This document shows positions 1 through 12,817 of a stretch of DNA of 64,000 nucleotides, in pieces. Where the stretch lies: the NCBI RefSeq assembly GCF_014356525.2, contig NC_052506.1, positions 14,568,783-14,632,782 of the forward strand. The letters run 5' to 3'. Each line of letters begins with the position of its first letter. The stretch's first letter is position 1. The notes under the pieces are model-generated. The model was not told where the DNA came from. It was given only the letters and a program-made list of their open reading frames with translations, and did not search any database. Source of the stretch: Nilaparvata lugens. Lineage: Eukaryota > Arthropoda > Insecta > Hemiptera > Delphacidae. The position numbers and the translations under genes were made by a program.

Positions 1-142
1 CAGAATGTACGGTAGCTGTATACTTATTCTAAAATAAATGAATTTCCATTTTCAATTCCAATTTTATTCATTTCTACTCTTGTTAGAAACCGTAGGTAAT
101 GGCACGGATCACGCGAAGGCTTTGTTTATTTAATGCACAATC

Positions 143-1090
143 CGGCAGGCTCGCTTCGCTCGCCTTCCTTCGCTTCGTCTAGCCCAGGGGTCTCCAACCT
201 ATTCCATCCAAGGGCCACATTGTTAATTCTAGGGAGGCTTAGAGGGCCAATAAAAAGGATGTACGTGGAATTTGACTTTTGGGCCACAAACGACGGGGGA
301 TTTGAGGGGTGTAAAATTATTATATTTCCATTAAAATAATATGAGGAGTTTGAAGTAGGTTTAATTAAAACACAGGAGGGAACAAATCAATTATTCATTT
401 CATTTCAATACAAAGTCGAATTCATTGAGTGTGAAAAGGTCATAAGAAAACTTGAGAATACATGAGTTTAGCAAGTTAAACAAAATATGATAACTTTTGT
501 TCAATAGTAATAAGACAACTTGACAATACACGAATTTACTAAAAGTTACCAAGCTAAAAGAGAATACTTATTTTTAGTGAGAATATTACTTTTGTTTTCC
601 ACTCAAAATGTTCGCCCATTTAGGATCAAACTTTGTGGTTCCAATCATTTAAATTTATTTCAAATGTTCTTCTGATAAGGAAGATTTGTATTTGGATTTA
701 ACAAACTTCATTTTTGAAAATGTCTGCTTAGACTTGTAGGGAGATCCAAAAAGAGAAAACATAGCTTCAGCATGGTTTTTTATGTTTTTAAAGTCTTTTT
801 CTGGGAGAGAACTGTAAAATGGAAGTAGGTTACCTTCTTCGTGTAAATATATATTTAAAAAAATCTGTTGCAATAACTCTTGGCGGGCCGGACAAAATCC
901 ATCCGCGGGCCGGACGTGGCCCGCGGGCCGTAGGTTGAGAGCCCTGGTCTAGCCGATAGGATTTGCCCCCCGAACCCTCTGCGGAATTATATAGCTAGAA
1001 ATGAGATTGACTTGGCTCGCTTCGCTTGTCTGCATTTCCCATTTAAACATTATCGATTAGTCATTAGGGATTTTCAGGCTCGATTCAATT
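143..1090. repeat. GGCTCGCTTCGCTCGCC-type repeat split by the hAT insertion
   Basis: Positions 143-184 and 955-1090 together resemble one arm of the foldback at 16727-16952: the CAGGCTCGCTTCGCTCGCC block, then CGTCTAGCC, then a CCCCCCGAACCC tract and a second GGCTCGCTTCGCTTG block followed by TGCATTTCCCATTT. The hAT element sits inside it. Confidence 0.6.
185..946 (-). mobile_element. Non-autonomous hAT element with 8-bp target duplication
   Basis: Ends are CAGGGGTCTCCAACCT and, inverted, CAGGGCTCTCAACCTACGG, typical hAT termini with a GGGCCACA / GGCCCGCGGGCC subterminal region. It is flanked on both sides by GTCTAGCC (177-184 and 947-954). Inside, the minus-strand frame at 655-873 encodes the end of a hAT transposase dimerisation domain (MFSLFGSPYKSKQTFSKMKF, then SKYKSSLSEEHLK), like GTF2IRD2-type hATs. 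The rest of the transposase is missing, so the copy is a deletion derivative. Confidence 0.88.
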
Positions 1091-1423
1091 GGTTGAAATC
1101 CAATTGGTCAGGCTTGATTGACTGGTTGCTTGAAATTTTCAAATTGACCAACTTCAAGAGCCCTCTCTTTGAGCTGAAAAAGTTTAGTCTTATCAGGTGA
1201 AATAAAAATATTCTTTCCTGCATAATTTTCGTTGATATAAAAATTTCAGCTACGTTTGAATATCAGTCTATTTAAGTGATGATAACATTCAAAATTTTAA
1301 TCTAAACATACCAATACAGTCTGATGAATCACGATAAATTTCCATGTCTGAAACTACTGTACTACATTAGCTGATTCAATAACAATATGGTATCATTAAA
1401 CTCAGAATCATGATCAAAGTTTT

Positions 1424-1612
1424 GGTAACGTCATTTAGAAATATTATGAGTGATCAACTTTGAATTTCCTGGCACGTTTGGTCGTTATTAACAACTTGAC
1501 AAAACCAACCGTAATTGGTAACGTCAAATAATTTAGAAATATTATGAGTGGTCAATTTCAAATTTCTTTGCACGTTTGGTGTTTATGAACAACTTGACAA
1601 AACCAACTGTAT
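1424..1612. repeat. Two-copy tandem repeat, period about 93 bp
   Basis: Both units carry ggtaacgtca, aaatattatgagtg, gcacgtttggt and aacaacttgacaaaaccaac in the same order with scattered substitutions. Nothing else is visible from 1091 to 2130. Confidence 0.7.
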
Positions 1613-2129
1613 TTTAAACATCAATCGTAACAATATTTCAGTGACTTGATGTTGTACTGTTGTACTTACTTGTCCTATCAGTCAAGAATAGTACGGGACA
1701 TTGAGAAGTGGGTGGAGCCACCTGGATCAAATCCTACAAATCCATGCGACTGAGCAGTTAATTATGATCAGTTATAGCCGTGCAGACTGATGGAGTTAAT
1801 GTTGGTGGTTTTTCCGCTGATCGACACGATTTTGTCGTCTGCTAATTATGTTCACTGATACAGATCACGAAGGCACTGAAAATCCCTCGCAGCATCCATC
1901 ATTGAAGTGGAGGGGCCGAAAACAATGCACTGTGTTTCAGTACGTGTTGCTATCACTCGACCAAGGACATCACTTCTCAGCTCCAATTCTAATCATTTGT
2001 TGAGCTGTGTGAGTCATAGGAAATTACTTGAGTGATGACACCTATCATCTGCTGTATCACAACCCTTAAAAATGGCTATCATATTGAATGAACCCGACTT
2101 TTAATTGTCAAAACCACTGCTACATCAAA

Positions 2130-3240
2130 ACAATTATAATAATAATAATATTTTATTTCAACAAAAGTATAGCAAAGCAATGTAATACAGTTGAAAATCG
2201 TCACAGATAAGTAGCAGAATAATAGAAAATATCAGTCATGAAATAAAACTCTAATACTGTAACATATTTAACAATTCATGAAATTTGCAAAATTATGATA
2301 ATAATTTTTCTCACTCTAACAGTGATACTACTCTCAGTAGTTACACTATTACTAATCTCTAGTAAATTGAGGAAATCATGATATTGATAGATTGATAATG
2401 GTAAAACTACTATCTCGAATTATTGTTCCAATATAAGAGTGGCTCCGACAGTTCAATGTGTTTTATAGCCACAATATAGCCTTTCATAACAATACAAAAA
2501 GCTATTGGATACGGATTAAAAATCGTAATGGAGAATGGCCGCACAAAATCCTACTTCACTATGGTCTTAGTGGAGTTTTGAAGTTTATTTATTTATTCAA
2601 CTTCCAACGGCACAACACCAATTTTACATAAAAAATAACATAGAAGAACAGATACCAGCAAAAAATATTTATAAATAACATACAATATTAGAAAAATGCA
2701 GAATAATAGCATAGAAAAAGATATACGAGCAAAAAATATATAGATAAATAATATACAATAATAGAAAAACATCTATGTGGATAATTTGAATGAAACAATG
2801 AGAACACAAAATAAATCATAGTTAACATACGATATTATATCGAAGTGAAAAAGTGAAAAGGCCCATGGAAGTTTGCCACAAAGGGCATATTCAAGAAAGG
2901 GAACACCAAAATCAAACATGCAGGGATCTTCTCATAGTTCTCCTGAAAGAGCCCAGGGACACCCCAAAGAAATCAACGTTAGCTGCAGCATCCTCACAAC
3001 CAGAGCGAAGTATTCTAGAAAGCCCATTATTGTAGGCATAGGCTGTTTGATTGATTGATTGATTGAGTACTTTATTTATGTAGATTACAATATATTCTGG
3101 CTTATACACTTATAAACAATAGCTTACAATACAGCAAAATTATAGATGAATTTACATAATATAGACTAAGAAAATAATTATTGAACTGTATATGATATGA
3201 AAAAGTAATTGTAATATAATAATAATAATATCGAGTGACC
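2130..3240 (-). mobile_element. LINE 3' tails and remnants, minus strand
   Basis: The stretch holds at least two tail-like borders read on the minus strand: (AAT)n with TATTTTATTTCAACAAAAG near 2138, and (TTGA)n at 3047-3067 with GTACTTTATTTATGTAG. Between them is AT-rich, A-poor-G sequence typical of non-LTR 3' UTRs. No intact protein remains, so boundaries are approximate. Confidence 0.4.
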
Positions 3241-3390
3241 TGGCTGGATCAGGTCTGGTGTCAGAGTTTTCAGGTCGCAACCGATCAATTTCAGGGCCTC
3301 TGACATGACCTAACGACTGATTTTTAGGCAGCCGGGACCGACGGCTTAACGTGTCCATCCGAAACACGGGAGTGGCCCGAGATAAATATC
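3215..3390 (-). mobile_element. SINE body, minus strand
   Basis: Read on the minus strand it has CCACTCCCGTGTTTCGGATG, a block ending GTCGGTCCCGGCTGC, and an (ATT)n tail at 3215-3232. The first two blocks match the plus-strand SINE at 41440-41650. The tRNA-like head is not evident here, so this copy is 5'-truncated. Confidence 0.55.
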
Positions 3391-3618
3391 AAGTTATTTG
3401 TAATATAATAACTATAGATAATTATATTGTTATGCATCTACATAAATTGGCGGAGCTTTGGACATATCAATGTCCATTCTTCGGAAAGAATATTAAAAAT
3501 ATCCTCCCCACTAACTCTCTACCAAAATCCTCACTGTTGTGTGAGAGCGTCTGCGTAAAATAGACCTTGAGCGCGTTCCTCTTGGAACACAGATGTCAAT
3601 GCTTGCCAGAAGTTCAGG

Positions 3619-3963
3619 TCAGTCCAAAAATCCATTGACAGTCTTGAAAAGAAGGACCAGTTCGTTGTGTTTCCTCTTTAGAACCAAAGGGAGGAGATGA
3701 AAATGTCCCTCAATCTCCTGCACAGGAACTTCAAAGGAGTTAAAACTCATCCTGCAGCCTAGCATCCTCACGAAACGTCTCTGCACATTCTGCAGCAGGT
3801 TAATCTGATACAGATGGTATGGTGACCAGATGATAGAGCCATATTCCAACACTGGAAGAACAAAAGCCCTAAACAAAACCAAGAGACTCTCGGGAGATGT
3901 AAAATCCCTGGTGGACCTAAATAATATAAAGCCAAGGAGATATCTAGCCTTTGCAGTGATCAC
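3619..3963 (-). pseudogene. C-terminal fragment of a non-LTR reverse transcriptase
   Basis: 114 residues match the post-RT 'thumb' region of Jockey/CR1-like LINEs: RSTRDFTSPESLLVLFRAFV, LPVLEYGSIIWSPYHLYQIN and LLQNVQRRFVRMLG. There is no catalytic domain. It stands alone as a 5'-truncated remnant. Confidence 0.8.
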
Positions 3964-4627
3964 ACTTATATGTGATCCCGTGGGCTAAGAGACTGAGTCA
4001 TAGTCACTCCAAGGTCCACAAGTTCACAGTGGAGTATTCAATTGATGGTTCTCCAATTACTCCTAGAGAAAAACACAATTCAAACTAAAATGGATTCTGA
4101 TGATACATAAACGTGTGAGTAATATGTCAAGCACACATGTGAAGAGAGGAATTTCCATCCTTTACAAGTTGTACATACTTTTTGGATTAAGTGGAAAAGA
4201 GGGCTCTTATTGCCTGATATTATTGGGGGCTCATATTGTAAAGTGTAAATAAAAGACATTCATCTATCTACACAAGATAAAATATATCAATACATATATA
4301 TCTTTTATCTATATTCAGGCGGTGGAACATTCCCGAAAGGGAACTCCCCACCAACAAAAGCCATACGAATTTATTTTTTATCTATCTACAGTACAAGTGT
4401 TGTTGGCTAACTTATACAATATTATTGTGCTACATTTTTGATAGTCGAATATCTACTACGATTTCAAAACGAGTAGAATAGTTGACAAAAATATTTTGAG
4501 CAAGTATGAAGGTTAAATTTGATGTTTCTAATCATATTCATGAGAGTTGAATGTTTGGAGAGTGAAAAATTCAATGCAATTGTCTGAGGGTTGACTGGTA
4601 ATTTTTTGTTAGTAGAATTAGCGTTTA

Positions 4628-4795
4628 AGGCTCAACTCATACTTACACGACTCAGGTCGAGAGCATGAGTGTTTTCAAGTGGTGACACTCAGACCAGTCG
4701 ATTCTAGTCTCTGCGAAGTCACTATATTTGAAAACACATACTCTCGACTAGAGTCGAGTCTCTTCTCGACCTGAGTCACGTACGTGTTAGTTAGA
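4628..4795. mobile_element. MITE, AGGCTCAACTC family, copy 1 (decayed)
   Basis: An inverted-repeat element starting AGGCTCAACTCATACTTAC, with internal arms GACTCAGGTCGAGAGCATGAG and CTCTCGACTAGAGTCGAG. It shares CAGACCAGTCGATTCTAGTC and most of its length with 25714-25909. The right terminus has diverged. Confidence 0.7.
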
Positions 4796-5155
4796 TTTCA
4801 TGTGAATCATTGCGAGCAAGGCGTCTTTTGAAAACTCGCAAAGAATGGGTTGTTTGGATAATCTTTTATTTTGTCTAAAATTAAGCATTGAAGCTTAAGT
4901 TTTTTCCCACAACTTGGATGATAAGTTCACTGATAAGTTCTCTTTTCACTTAAACAATCATGGGAAGAAGAAGGTAATTACTGACACAATGGTTGTCGAA
5001 GAGCTCAAGATTACATTAATTTTCTATTAATAAGTTTTTCAAGTCATTTATAATGTTCCTAATGCCACGTATTATTTTCTGAACTGGTATTTCAAAATTG
5101 AGTGGTTAAAATATCCGAAGAAGACAGTTATTTCTTGATCTGTTTTAAAACAGTG

Positions 5156-5915
5156 GTCTTCTTCTTCTTCTTGCCTTCATGGATTAGGCTTTTGCCTGTT
5201 CCGACTCACAACAGCATTCTACAAAAAATTTAAATGTTTTGGAGGAATATATTATATCTAAAATTTATAGCTTATACAAATATAAAATGTTATTAATTTT
5301 GAATTTCTTTATCAACTTTTCCTATATTCTTATTTGATTTCCTCTATTGCCATCTTTTCCGAGGTCTACCAATGTCTCTTTTTCCTATCGGATGGTAATT
5401 TAAATTTTTTAAAGGAATTCTTTCCGTTGGCATTCTTATAATATGTTCCCTCCACTCGTTTCGATGACATACAACTTTTTCATTCATGTTGAAGGCACCC
5501 AATTCTCTTCTTATTTCTTCATTTCTTATGTGGTCTCGTCTGTCACAGCCCTTCGTTCTGCGTAGGAATCTCATTTCTGCTGCCTGCAGCCTGCTCTCCT
5601 GTGATTTCGTGGTGATCCATGATTCACTTCCATACAGGAGAACAGGGGCAGCCATCACTCTGTAGAACTTCATTATAGTTTCTTTCCTCGCTTTCTTCCC
5701 TAAAGTTCTGCTGATGTTATCACATATCGATTGGAATTTTCCGATTTTCCTTTCAACATCTAAATCATCTTAGAAACTGATATCACAACCATGATAGCAG
5801 TATTGTGACACTTGCTCTAATACTTTGTTATCAATAACTATCTTTGATCGTGTGGGATACTTGCCAGTGAATGCCATAATTTTTGTCTTACTTTGAGAAA
5901 TCCTGAAATCCTAAA
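5156..5915 (-). pseudogene. RTE/CR1-type LINE reverse-transcriptase C-terminus, broken
   Basis: The minus-strand frame (5673-5344) encodes MKFYRVMAAPVLLYGSESW, SRLQAAEMRFLRRTKGCDRR and PIGKRDIGRPRKRW, the classic tail of insect 'endonuclease-reverse transcriptase' LINEs. Upstream to 5915 the frame continues with KTKIMAFTGKYPTRSKIV but holds a stop. The 3' UTR-like part lies at 5156-5343. Truncated and inactive. Confidence 0.82.
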
Positions 5916-8240
5916 ACAGTGGTTTCTGTTTAATTTCGAGGTTGAGTGCTAGAGAGGACTTGAAAATCCTAACTCCGCCCAATAAAGATTTTTTCTTTTC
6001 ATTTCTAAACGTATTTTACCCAATATTTGCCTAATAAGACTCAAAATAGTACCGTACTGGTTTTACTCTTCGGTTTAGTTTAATATTGAAAATAATCAGT
6101 TGTGATTCAGAGTTTGAACATCTTGATGCCAATTGAAAATCACATTCTGAATTTTCTATTCTTATTCTTTATTATTTCTAAAAAAGTCCTATCCTGATGA
6201 TGATTGATATAAATCATAAACTTTTCTCATATCCAGCAATGAAAAGCTTCTTAAATTATACTACCCTCAATAGTTTTTTTTGAATCTCCAAGCCTAGACT
6301 ACAAAGACAGGATAAATCGTATTATTTTACATCTCGTTTGAACGAGACCTTCGGTTGTTATTCACACGCCCAGATAATAAATTCACATTCCAGTACTAGT
6401 CCATTCGAATGAGATTAGGTTTTTGATGAGAGTAGGAGGTGGCTCACTGATTCTATTGGATTTGTTTATTAGAATTAGCATGCTCAATATTCCTGTTGAC
6501 GTAAATCAACAGTTGACTATATTACACTAAAAAAATATTATCTTTGATCAACATTAAAATGTTCTTCCAAACTCTTATATTCTCAAATGGATTCTTCCAT
6601 AGCACTTTTCTATTTTATGGATAGAAAGGTAGTCCAGGTACAGATTATTTCAGTATCAGTAGGTTTCAGTGCGCATAGTTTTTGCTCGGTTTTGAGCTCA
6701 GTCATAAAGGTGGATTTGTAAAATGTGTAAATATTGTGAAAATATACTTTTTGAGTTTTGTTTCAAGGCGTTTCTTTTTTTTGTTGAGGCCAGGCTTTGA
6801 TATTCGAAATAAAAACTATTCACAATTTCAATAATGAGGAGTATTGTACCTAAGTCAAAAAGAATAATATGCTGAAAGGTGTTTTTCCTGTCACATGAGC
6901 CAAAGTTCTACTGACATTCAATAATTGTTTAATTTAATGCAGTAATTAATGTAAAAAATGTACACTAAAATAATCTTATAATATGGTTTCACTGGACAAC
7001 CGAAGTATAATATTGAGGAGATCCAGACTTAGTACTTATGTAATGCGTTGAAAAGGTTTGAAAGATGAGGAAACGTTTTAAACCACAAGAGACAAAGGAG
7101 ACATTTGAAGAGATGACCTTGCTCTCCGCATGGAGAAAAGCATAAGCTTTTGAAGGTCAGCCGAGTTGGCGTGCTAAATAGAATCGCTCTTTCAATCTCT
7201 CAAATGTAGTTCCATTTCATTGCAAAAACTTAGAAGTGATGATAACGGAGGCAATTGCATAAAACCAGCCGTCAACTTTCAATTAGGGCTTTAATTATTC
7301 AATTCTATGTTTTTCAACCGATCAAACTGATATTTTTGATTTCTTCAATCTGACATTTGATGAAAATAATGGTATGAACATTAACAGAGTATGTGGAGCT
7401 TTGAGAATCAACTGTTTCTTTCTCAGTTCGAATATTTCTCGATAAATGATTTTACGTAAATTAAGATATCTCTCATAATATGATTTTTAGCTCATAACTA
7501 AAAAGTATCGTTCAGCTTTATCCTTAAATCTATCTTGATTCAAAAGTTATTTGCTCTCATTGTTCCTCAACATAATAATATGAATAGATGAATAGAATGA
7601 ATAGATAAATTTATTTCCTCCTCAAATTACATAACATATAATTAGAAATTAAATAGTATTTTGGAAATTTCACCGATCACGTTCCCAGTAGTGTGATCAG
7701 ATAAACGAAAAAATTAACAAGGAAAAAAACATTATGAAATATAATAAATAATTGAAAGAGAAAACTAGTATAAAGTAAGAATTATAACTAACTCTTATAT
7801 TATTATAACTCTTCAATTGTGAATTATATAGGTCAACATTATTGATGAATGGATATTAATAATAATAGATAAATTCGAGTTGGTAGTACATCAGAACGCA
7901 TTATGATTGATTGATTTCAATCATCAAAATAAAACATAATATACTTTTTTATAAATTAGTTGATTGAATAATAGTATCATGATTGAACTAATGCTACAAT
8001 CAGAATGTAACATTCTATACTCTTTGGTGACAATGTGATCAATGAATAAGCATAAAGTTCAATTGTAACACATAATTGTGATGAATCATTTATTTTCAGC
8101 TTAGTTTAAATCAAGAATGCAAATCTCTCAGCTCGTTGTAAATTTCGAGATGAGAACTTCTTATCTCGAATGAATTTTAACTCCAACCCACATCGATCTT
8201 GGATAGGAGCACTCTCAAGCACCATTATTGAAGTCCATGT
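5916..8240. other. AT-rich stretch without recognisable genes
   Basis: I see no coding exon, RNA gene or clear element here. A short tail-like piece, aatagataaatttatttcctc, near 7600 may be a minus-strand LINE 3' end. Confidence 0.5.
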
Positions 8241-8359
8241 TCTATAGATTGAACTGAATAGTTGTGAATACAGCATAGAGTTCGTTCACCTTGCCAAGGT
8301 ATTCTTTGTGTATTTTTTCGTGAAAATACATTGGACGATGTGATGAAAACAGCTTTCTC

Positions 8360-8600
8360 CTATTGACGTCATTCGGCAATGCTTTCTCTTTTCTGCTCGC
8401 CGCAAACGCAACGGTGGGCTGCATTGGTTGTTTACTGTCGCGGTAATCCCAGTACTGTGCAGTGCAGAGCAGAGCAGGCGTTCAGACTGACTGGATTTTC
8501 GTCTTATGCAATTCGCTTCTTAGAAGTGAGGCTATCTTATGATCAGATTTCCAAACACCAACTGCTGATTCATCACACGAAGCGGACACTATACTGGTAG
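8360..8600. promoter_or_regulatory. GC-richer, promoter-like island with a CRE palindrome
   Basis: A palindromic TGACGTCA sits at 8364-8371, followed by a patch much richer in GC than its flanks and by an Inr-like gttcagactgac near 8480. It has no convincing ORF. It could be an orphan promoter or first exon, or an old repeat; the call is weak. Confidence 0.2.
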
Positions 8601-8610
8601 ATTTTTTACA

Positions 8611-9005
8611 GGTGGTAATGCAGATAGGAAGTGGGATATTATTGACTAGGATTTTTGGTTTCTGATAAAAAGGTAATGCAGATTAGAGGTGGAATTGTTG
8701 ACTAGGAGTATGTAGGGGTTTGATAAAAAGGTAATGGAGATAAGAAGTGAAATAATTGTTGACTAGGAGTATGTAGGGGTTTGATAGAAAGGTAATGAAG
8801 ATAGGAAGTGAAATAGTTGACTAGGGGTATAAAGTTCGATAATGTAATGCAGATTGGAAGTGGAATTGTTGACTAGGAGTATAAAGGGTTTTGATAAAAA
8901 GGTAATGCAGATAGCAAGTGGAATTATATTTGAATAGGAGTAGGGACTTGATTAGAAAAGATAGCACAAATAGGAAGCGAACTTTTTGACTAGGAGTAGT
9001 GATTT
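8611..9005. repeat. Minisatellite, about 7 units of about 55-60 bp
   Basis: Units follow the pattern aggtaatgcagatagga-agtggaat...ttgactaggagta followed by a spacer with ggtttgataaaaa. Units differ by substitutions and small indels, with the most diverged at the right end. Short ORFs here are by-products. Confidence 0.85.
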
Positions 9006-9249
9006 TAAGCAATCACTCGAATTATTGTTTAGGAATGATGTTCTATTAAGATCTGGAATGTTATCATGGAATGAGCACCACTGTATTTGAACAAAAGTGT
9101 ATACAGAGGATAATTTAGGGGGGAAATCACGGAAGCCTTACTGTGGGGCTGGTGATATACAATAGCCTACTCCACCTCAATGGCGGATGGGAGCCTGAAG
9201 GAATAGAACGATGTTTCTATGAAGCGATGGTCCTAACGATGATTCGTTA

Positions 9250-9905
9250 AAGCGAACGATGGTTCTCTTTTCAAGACAAGGGGAAATTTCAGAAATTTAT
9301 TCTCAGATAGAGTACGGTATCCAATCAGAGGAAGAGAAAATTTTGTTGGAAATGTCATGAAGCTTCACCTTTTAACTCCAATTCTAAAATTGAAAATATA
9401 TTTTTTCCAGGTGATTGCATATTTCTTTAACTATCAGAACGATGGTTTTTTTAAAGACAAGGGAAATTTTAAAAATGTATGTTCAAATAGAGTACGGTAT
9501 CCAATTTGAGGAAGATAACTTTTCATTGGGAATGTCATGCACATTCACCTTTTAGCTTTAATCCTGAAATCACAATATATTTTCCAGGTATTTGCATATT
9601 TCCTTCAATATGGACTTTAAATTCTTTGATACTTTCAATAGTCAATGCTTCAAGTAATAGCTTCAATACTGGAGGTGTGTAGCTCTATTTATAACAATTA
9701 GTCTACGTAGTTTGTTGTCTATCAAGGAAACGATGATGCTCTCTCCAAGACAAGGGGAAATTTTTTATAACTTATAATGTTCAAATAGAGTTTCCAATTC
9801 GAGGAAGAAACTATTTTATTGAAATTGTCATGAAGCCTCACCTATTACTTTCAATTCTGAAACTACGAAAATATATTTTTCCATGTAACTGCATATTTGT
9901 TTCAA
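9250..9905. repeat. Three imperfect direct repeats of about 180 bp
   Basis: Copies at about 9250-9436, 9437-9611 and 9727-9905 each contain in order acgatggt, aagacaagggaaa, atagagtacggtatccaat, gaggaaga, gtcatg, ttcacct and atattttttccaggt-gcatattt. The third copy has drifted most. Confidence 0.75.
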
Positions 9906-12235
9906 TATCATTGAAAAGTAGGTACCATGGATACTAGAAGAGGGCGTTACTCTGTCTAAGTAGTATGTAGTCTATCAATAACTTCTAACATAACAAAAAC
10001 AGTTCAGTGACTGCAAAAATAGTAATAATTAACTGTAGTTCGGTCCACGATCTGAGCAGCAGACTTTGGTTGACAATACCATCATCTTTTTACCTTTTCC
10101 AGAAACCTTTTGGGCAATTCACATAATTTTTCAATTCTGCGCGTTTTCACTGAGAGTGTTAACTTCCTCATGATACTTGTGGTTAACACATCAAACTACT
10201 CATAATCAGATTTGTCCAGGCTTTTTTGAAACAAGGTATACTCAGAAGCGAACAACAAGATCGCTAATGGATAAAGGAGGAGGTGTAATGATTCTGTAGA
10301 AATGGTCAGCTTCAAAAAATCATCCTATTAATTAGTTTCACCAACCCTATTGAATACTTAAATTCTTATTAGTAGTTTCAGAATGAAATCGTTAAAAATG
10401 GTTCGTATGTTCTCAATGCTATTACCTTTCTCACAAAAATCATGTTAAAAACCTATTAATACACGCAATAAAGATTTACGTGTTTCAGAACCTGATTATG
10501 AATGTAGAGTATAAGATGAAGATGATCAATAAGATCTGACCTCAAAACATACTATTAAAAAAACCATCATTTATTGGTTACTAGATTTTCCTCAATAATC
10601 TAAACTACTCTTCAGCCAGATTCCAAAGCCGGTTGATGAGGCTGTAGTATGTCAGTCAGTCAGTAGACAATCTAGCTACTAACCAGTCACTCATCCATGT
10701 ACTACATAACTAATAATGCTCATAACTTTTTCATCCTTCAATAAAATGCTCCAAACCTCCAACACAATTCAATGTTATTACATTAGTGTTATTTGCATTG
10801 TAAATAAATAAATAAATTTATTTCAGAATAGCTCAAACGCCAGATAAACTTATAAATTCAACAGATGATAACAAACATTTGCAGTACTACTTTCATTCCG
10901 CATGCTGCACTTCTATGACATTTATCATTCTATCAATTTAGACACCAATCACGTCACTCTATCTCGAAGATCCTAGTCAATATAAACAATATCATCATGA
11001 ATCGCTAAATATCTACGACTGTATTCATTCTAATATTCCACATATCTCTTCCTTGAAGTTTCAACGAATTCATTAGAGTCAAAACACAATAATTTGAGCC
11101 GTTTTTTATGTTCCATACTTCCAACTGGATAGTTGCTTATATTTTTGCGTAGGAACAATATTCTCTCATGTGATATTTGAATCCATAAAATTTAATTAAG
11201 GCAAATGGGAAAGTTATTGTAATATGTTTATTGAAAAACATTATTATTCTCTGTAATGAATATCCTCTCACAGCATTAAATCTTCGACAAATTCGAAATA
11301 CTCAATCATACAAACATTCTATAAAACTCAGCACAATACATATACAAATTCACATTCAGCCCCAACAAAATATTATCTACGATAAGGGCTAACACTGCAA
11401 TGTTTGCAACATGGATTCAAGATTATCTTTCGAATTCTAATGTTCAACCGTTTTGATTGAATGATATAAAAACAATCGCCGTATTTTTACAATAAGCTAT
11501 ATTCTATTAATATTTCAATCCACAATCATATTTTAGCTCTACAATTCTCATCATTCATATATTTTATACAGAATACGGTAACTTACTAGTTCATAATGGA
11601 TACAGAATAAAAAAATTAAATGTTTAAATACAGAATACGGTACCTTACTAGTTTGTGGAGAATAATCAATACAAAATATGAAATTTTGATTATGAATCAC
11701 TAATATAATGCTATGTAATATAATCCAATGAATAAATGGTAACTATTTTTGACAATACCTAAGAGAATATAGAGAATCATTGGAAAGAGCTACAACTAGT
11801 ATAATATGAGAAAACCTGTGTTAATTTATGATTCAAAAGAAAATCATTATCATGATCAATAAAGTATTTTTGATAAGATTCTTCAGTGTCAATAAGTGTT
11901 TGCTTCTGATTGCTCTGAGTGTTTGCTTCTGACATTACTCCTACAATTCGGAGATGGTTGAAGTAGAGGCTTCAGAAAGTTGCAGTTGCAAACAACCAAT
12001 TGTTTGGTGATAAATTTCATTGGGGAATAAAATGTAGTCTACTTAAGACCATTAAAAGCGTACTGTGTCATTCGCAAACTATTTATCATGAGTGTTTCTA
12101 ATTAGTTTTACCTATCCAATTATGCCTACCGATATTTCATAACACATTCACTTTCATCCCAAATATACTCATACTTAATCATATTCTCAGCACTCTTCCC
12201 TGAAGAACTTTTTCAGGATAGGGCGTTGATCTAGG
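9906..12235. other. AT-rich stretch without recognisable genes
   Basis: No coding or RNA feature could be supported. Short direct duplications such as acagaatacggta (about 11570 and 11630) are present. Otherwise plain AT-rich sequence. Confidence 0.5.
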
Positions 12236-12239
12236 ATTC

Positions 12240-12500
12240 AGGTGGAACACGCAGTGTTTTAGTGAATACTTACTTACCTGTAGAGCTGAGGAGCTCTACA
12301 GGTCGCTACAACTAAAACCCAGGGTCGCTAAAACCCTTGGCCTCCCCCACAAAGCCTCTCCATCTCTCCCGATCCACTGCCTGTCTTTTCCAGTTGCGAA
12401 CTCCAAGTGTTCTCAAATCCTGCTCTACATCATCTGTCCATCTATTCCTTGGCCTTCCTTTTCTTCTTCTATTGTATATCCTATCCTCCATATACATGGA
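12240..12500 (-). pseudogene. LINE 3' end encoding the last residues of a reverse transcriptase
   Basis: The minus frame (12497-12312) reads RRKGRPRNRWTDDVEQDL, then TLGVRNWKRQAVDRERWRG and FVGEAKG, the standard C-terminus of many insect LINE polyproteins. It is followed by a short hairpin, tgtagagctgaggagctctaca, near 12281. No RT core is present. Confidence 0.75.
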
Positions 12501-12817
12501 GAGGTCTAGTAAATACTTTTAGTGAATATTTCTCACAAAAACCTACTGATGGCCCCCAGTTTACATTGCCAACACGGTGGCGCTAGGAAACGTTCATCTA
12601 GGATCTTCAATGATTCCTGTAAAACAGGCAGTGCTTTAGTAAATACTTCTCTCAAAATGTTTCCAAAAATTTCCACTGACTTTACAACGGGAATAGTGTT
12701 TTAGTAAATAATTTTCTCAAAACGGTTCCTATCATTTCCTCTGACCTTACAACTTGAATCTCACTTTATAGTATTGATTAACATCAATATTATCTCAAGG
12801 CAGTTCTCCAGTAAATA

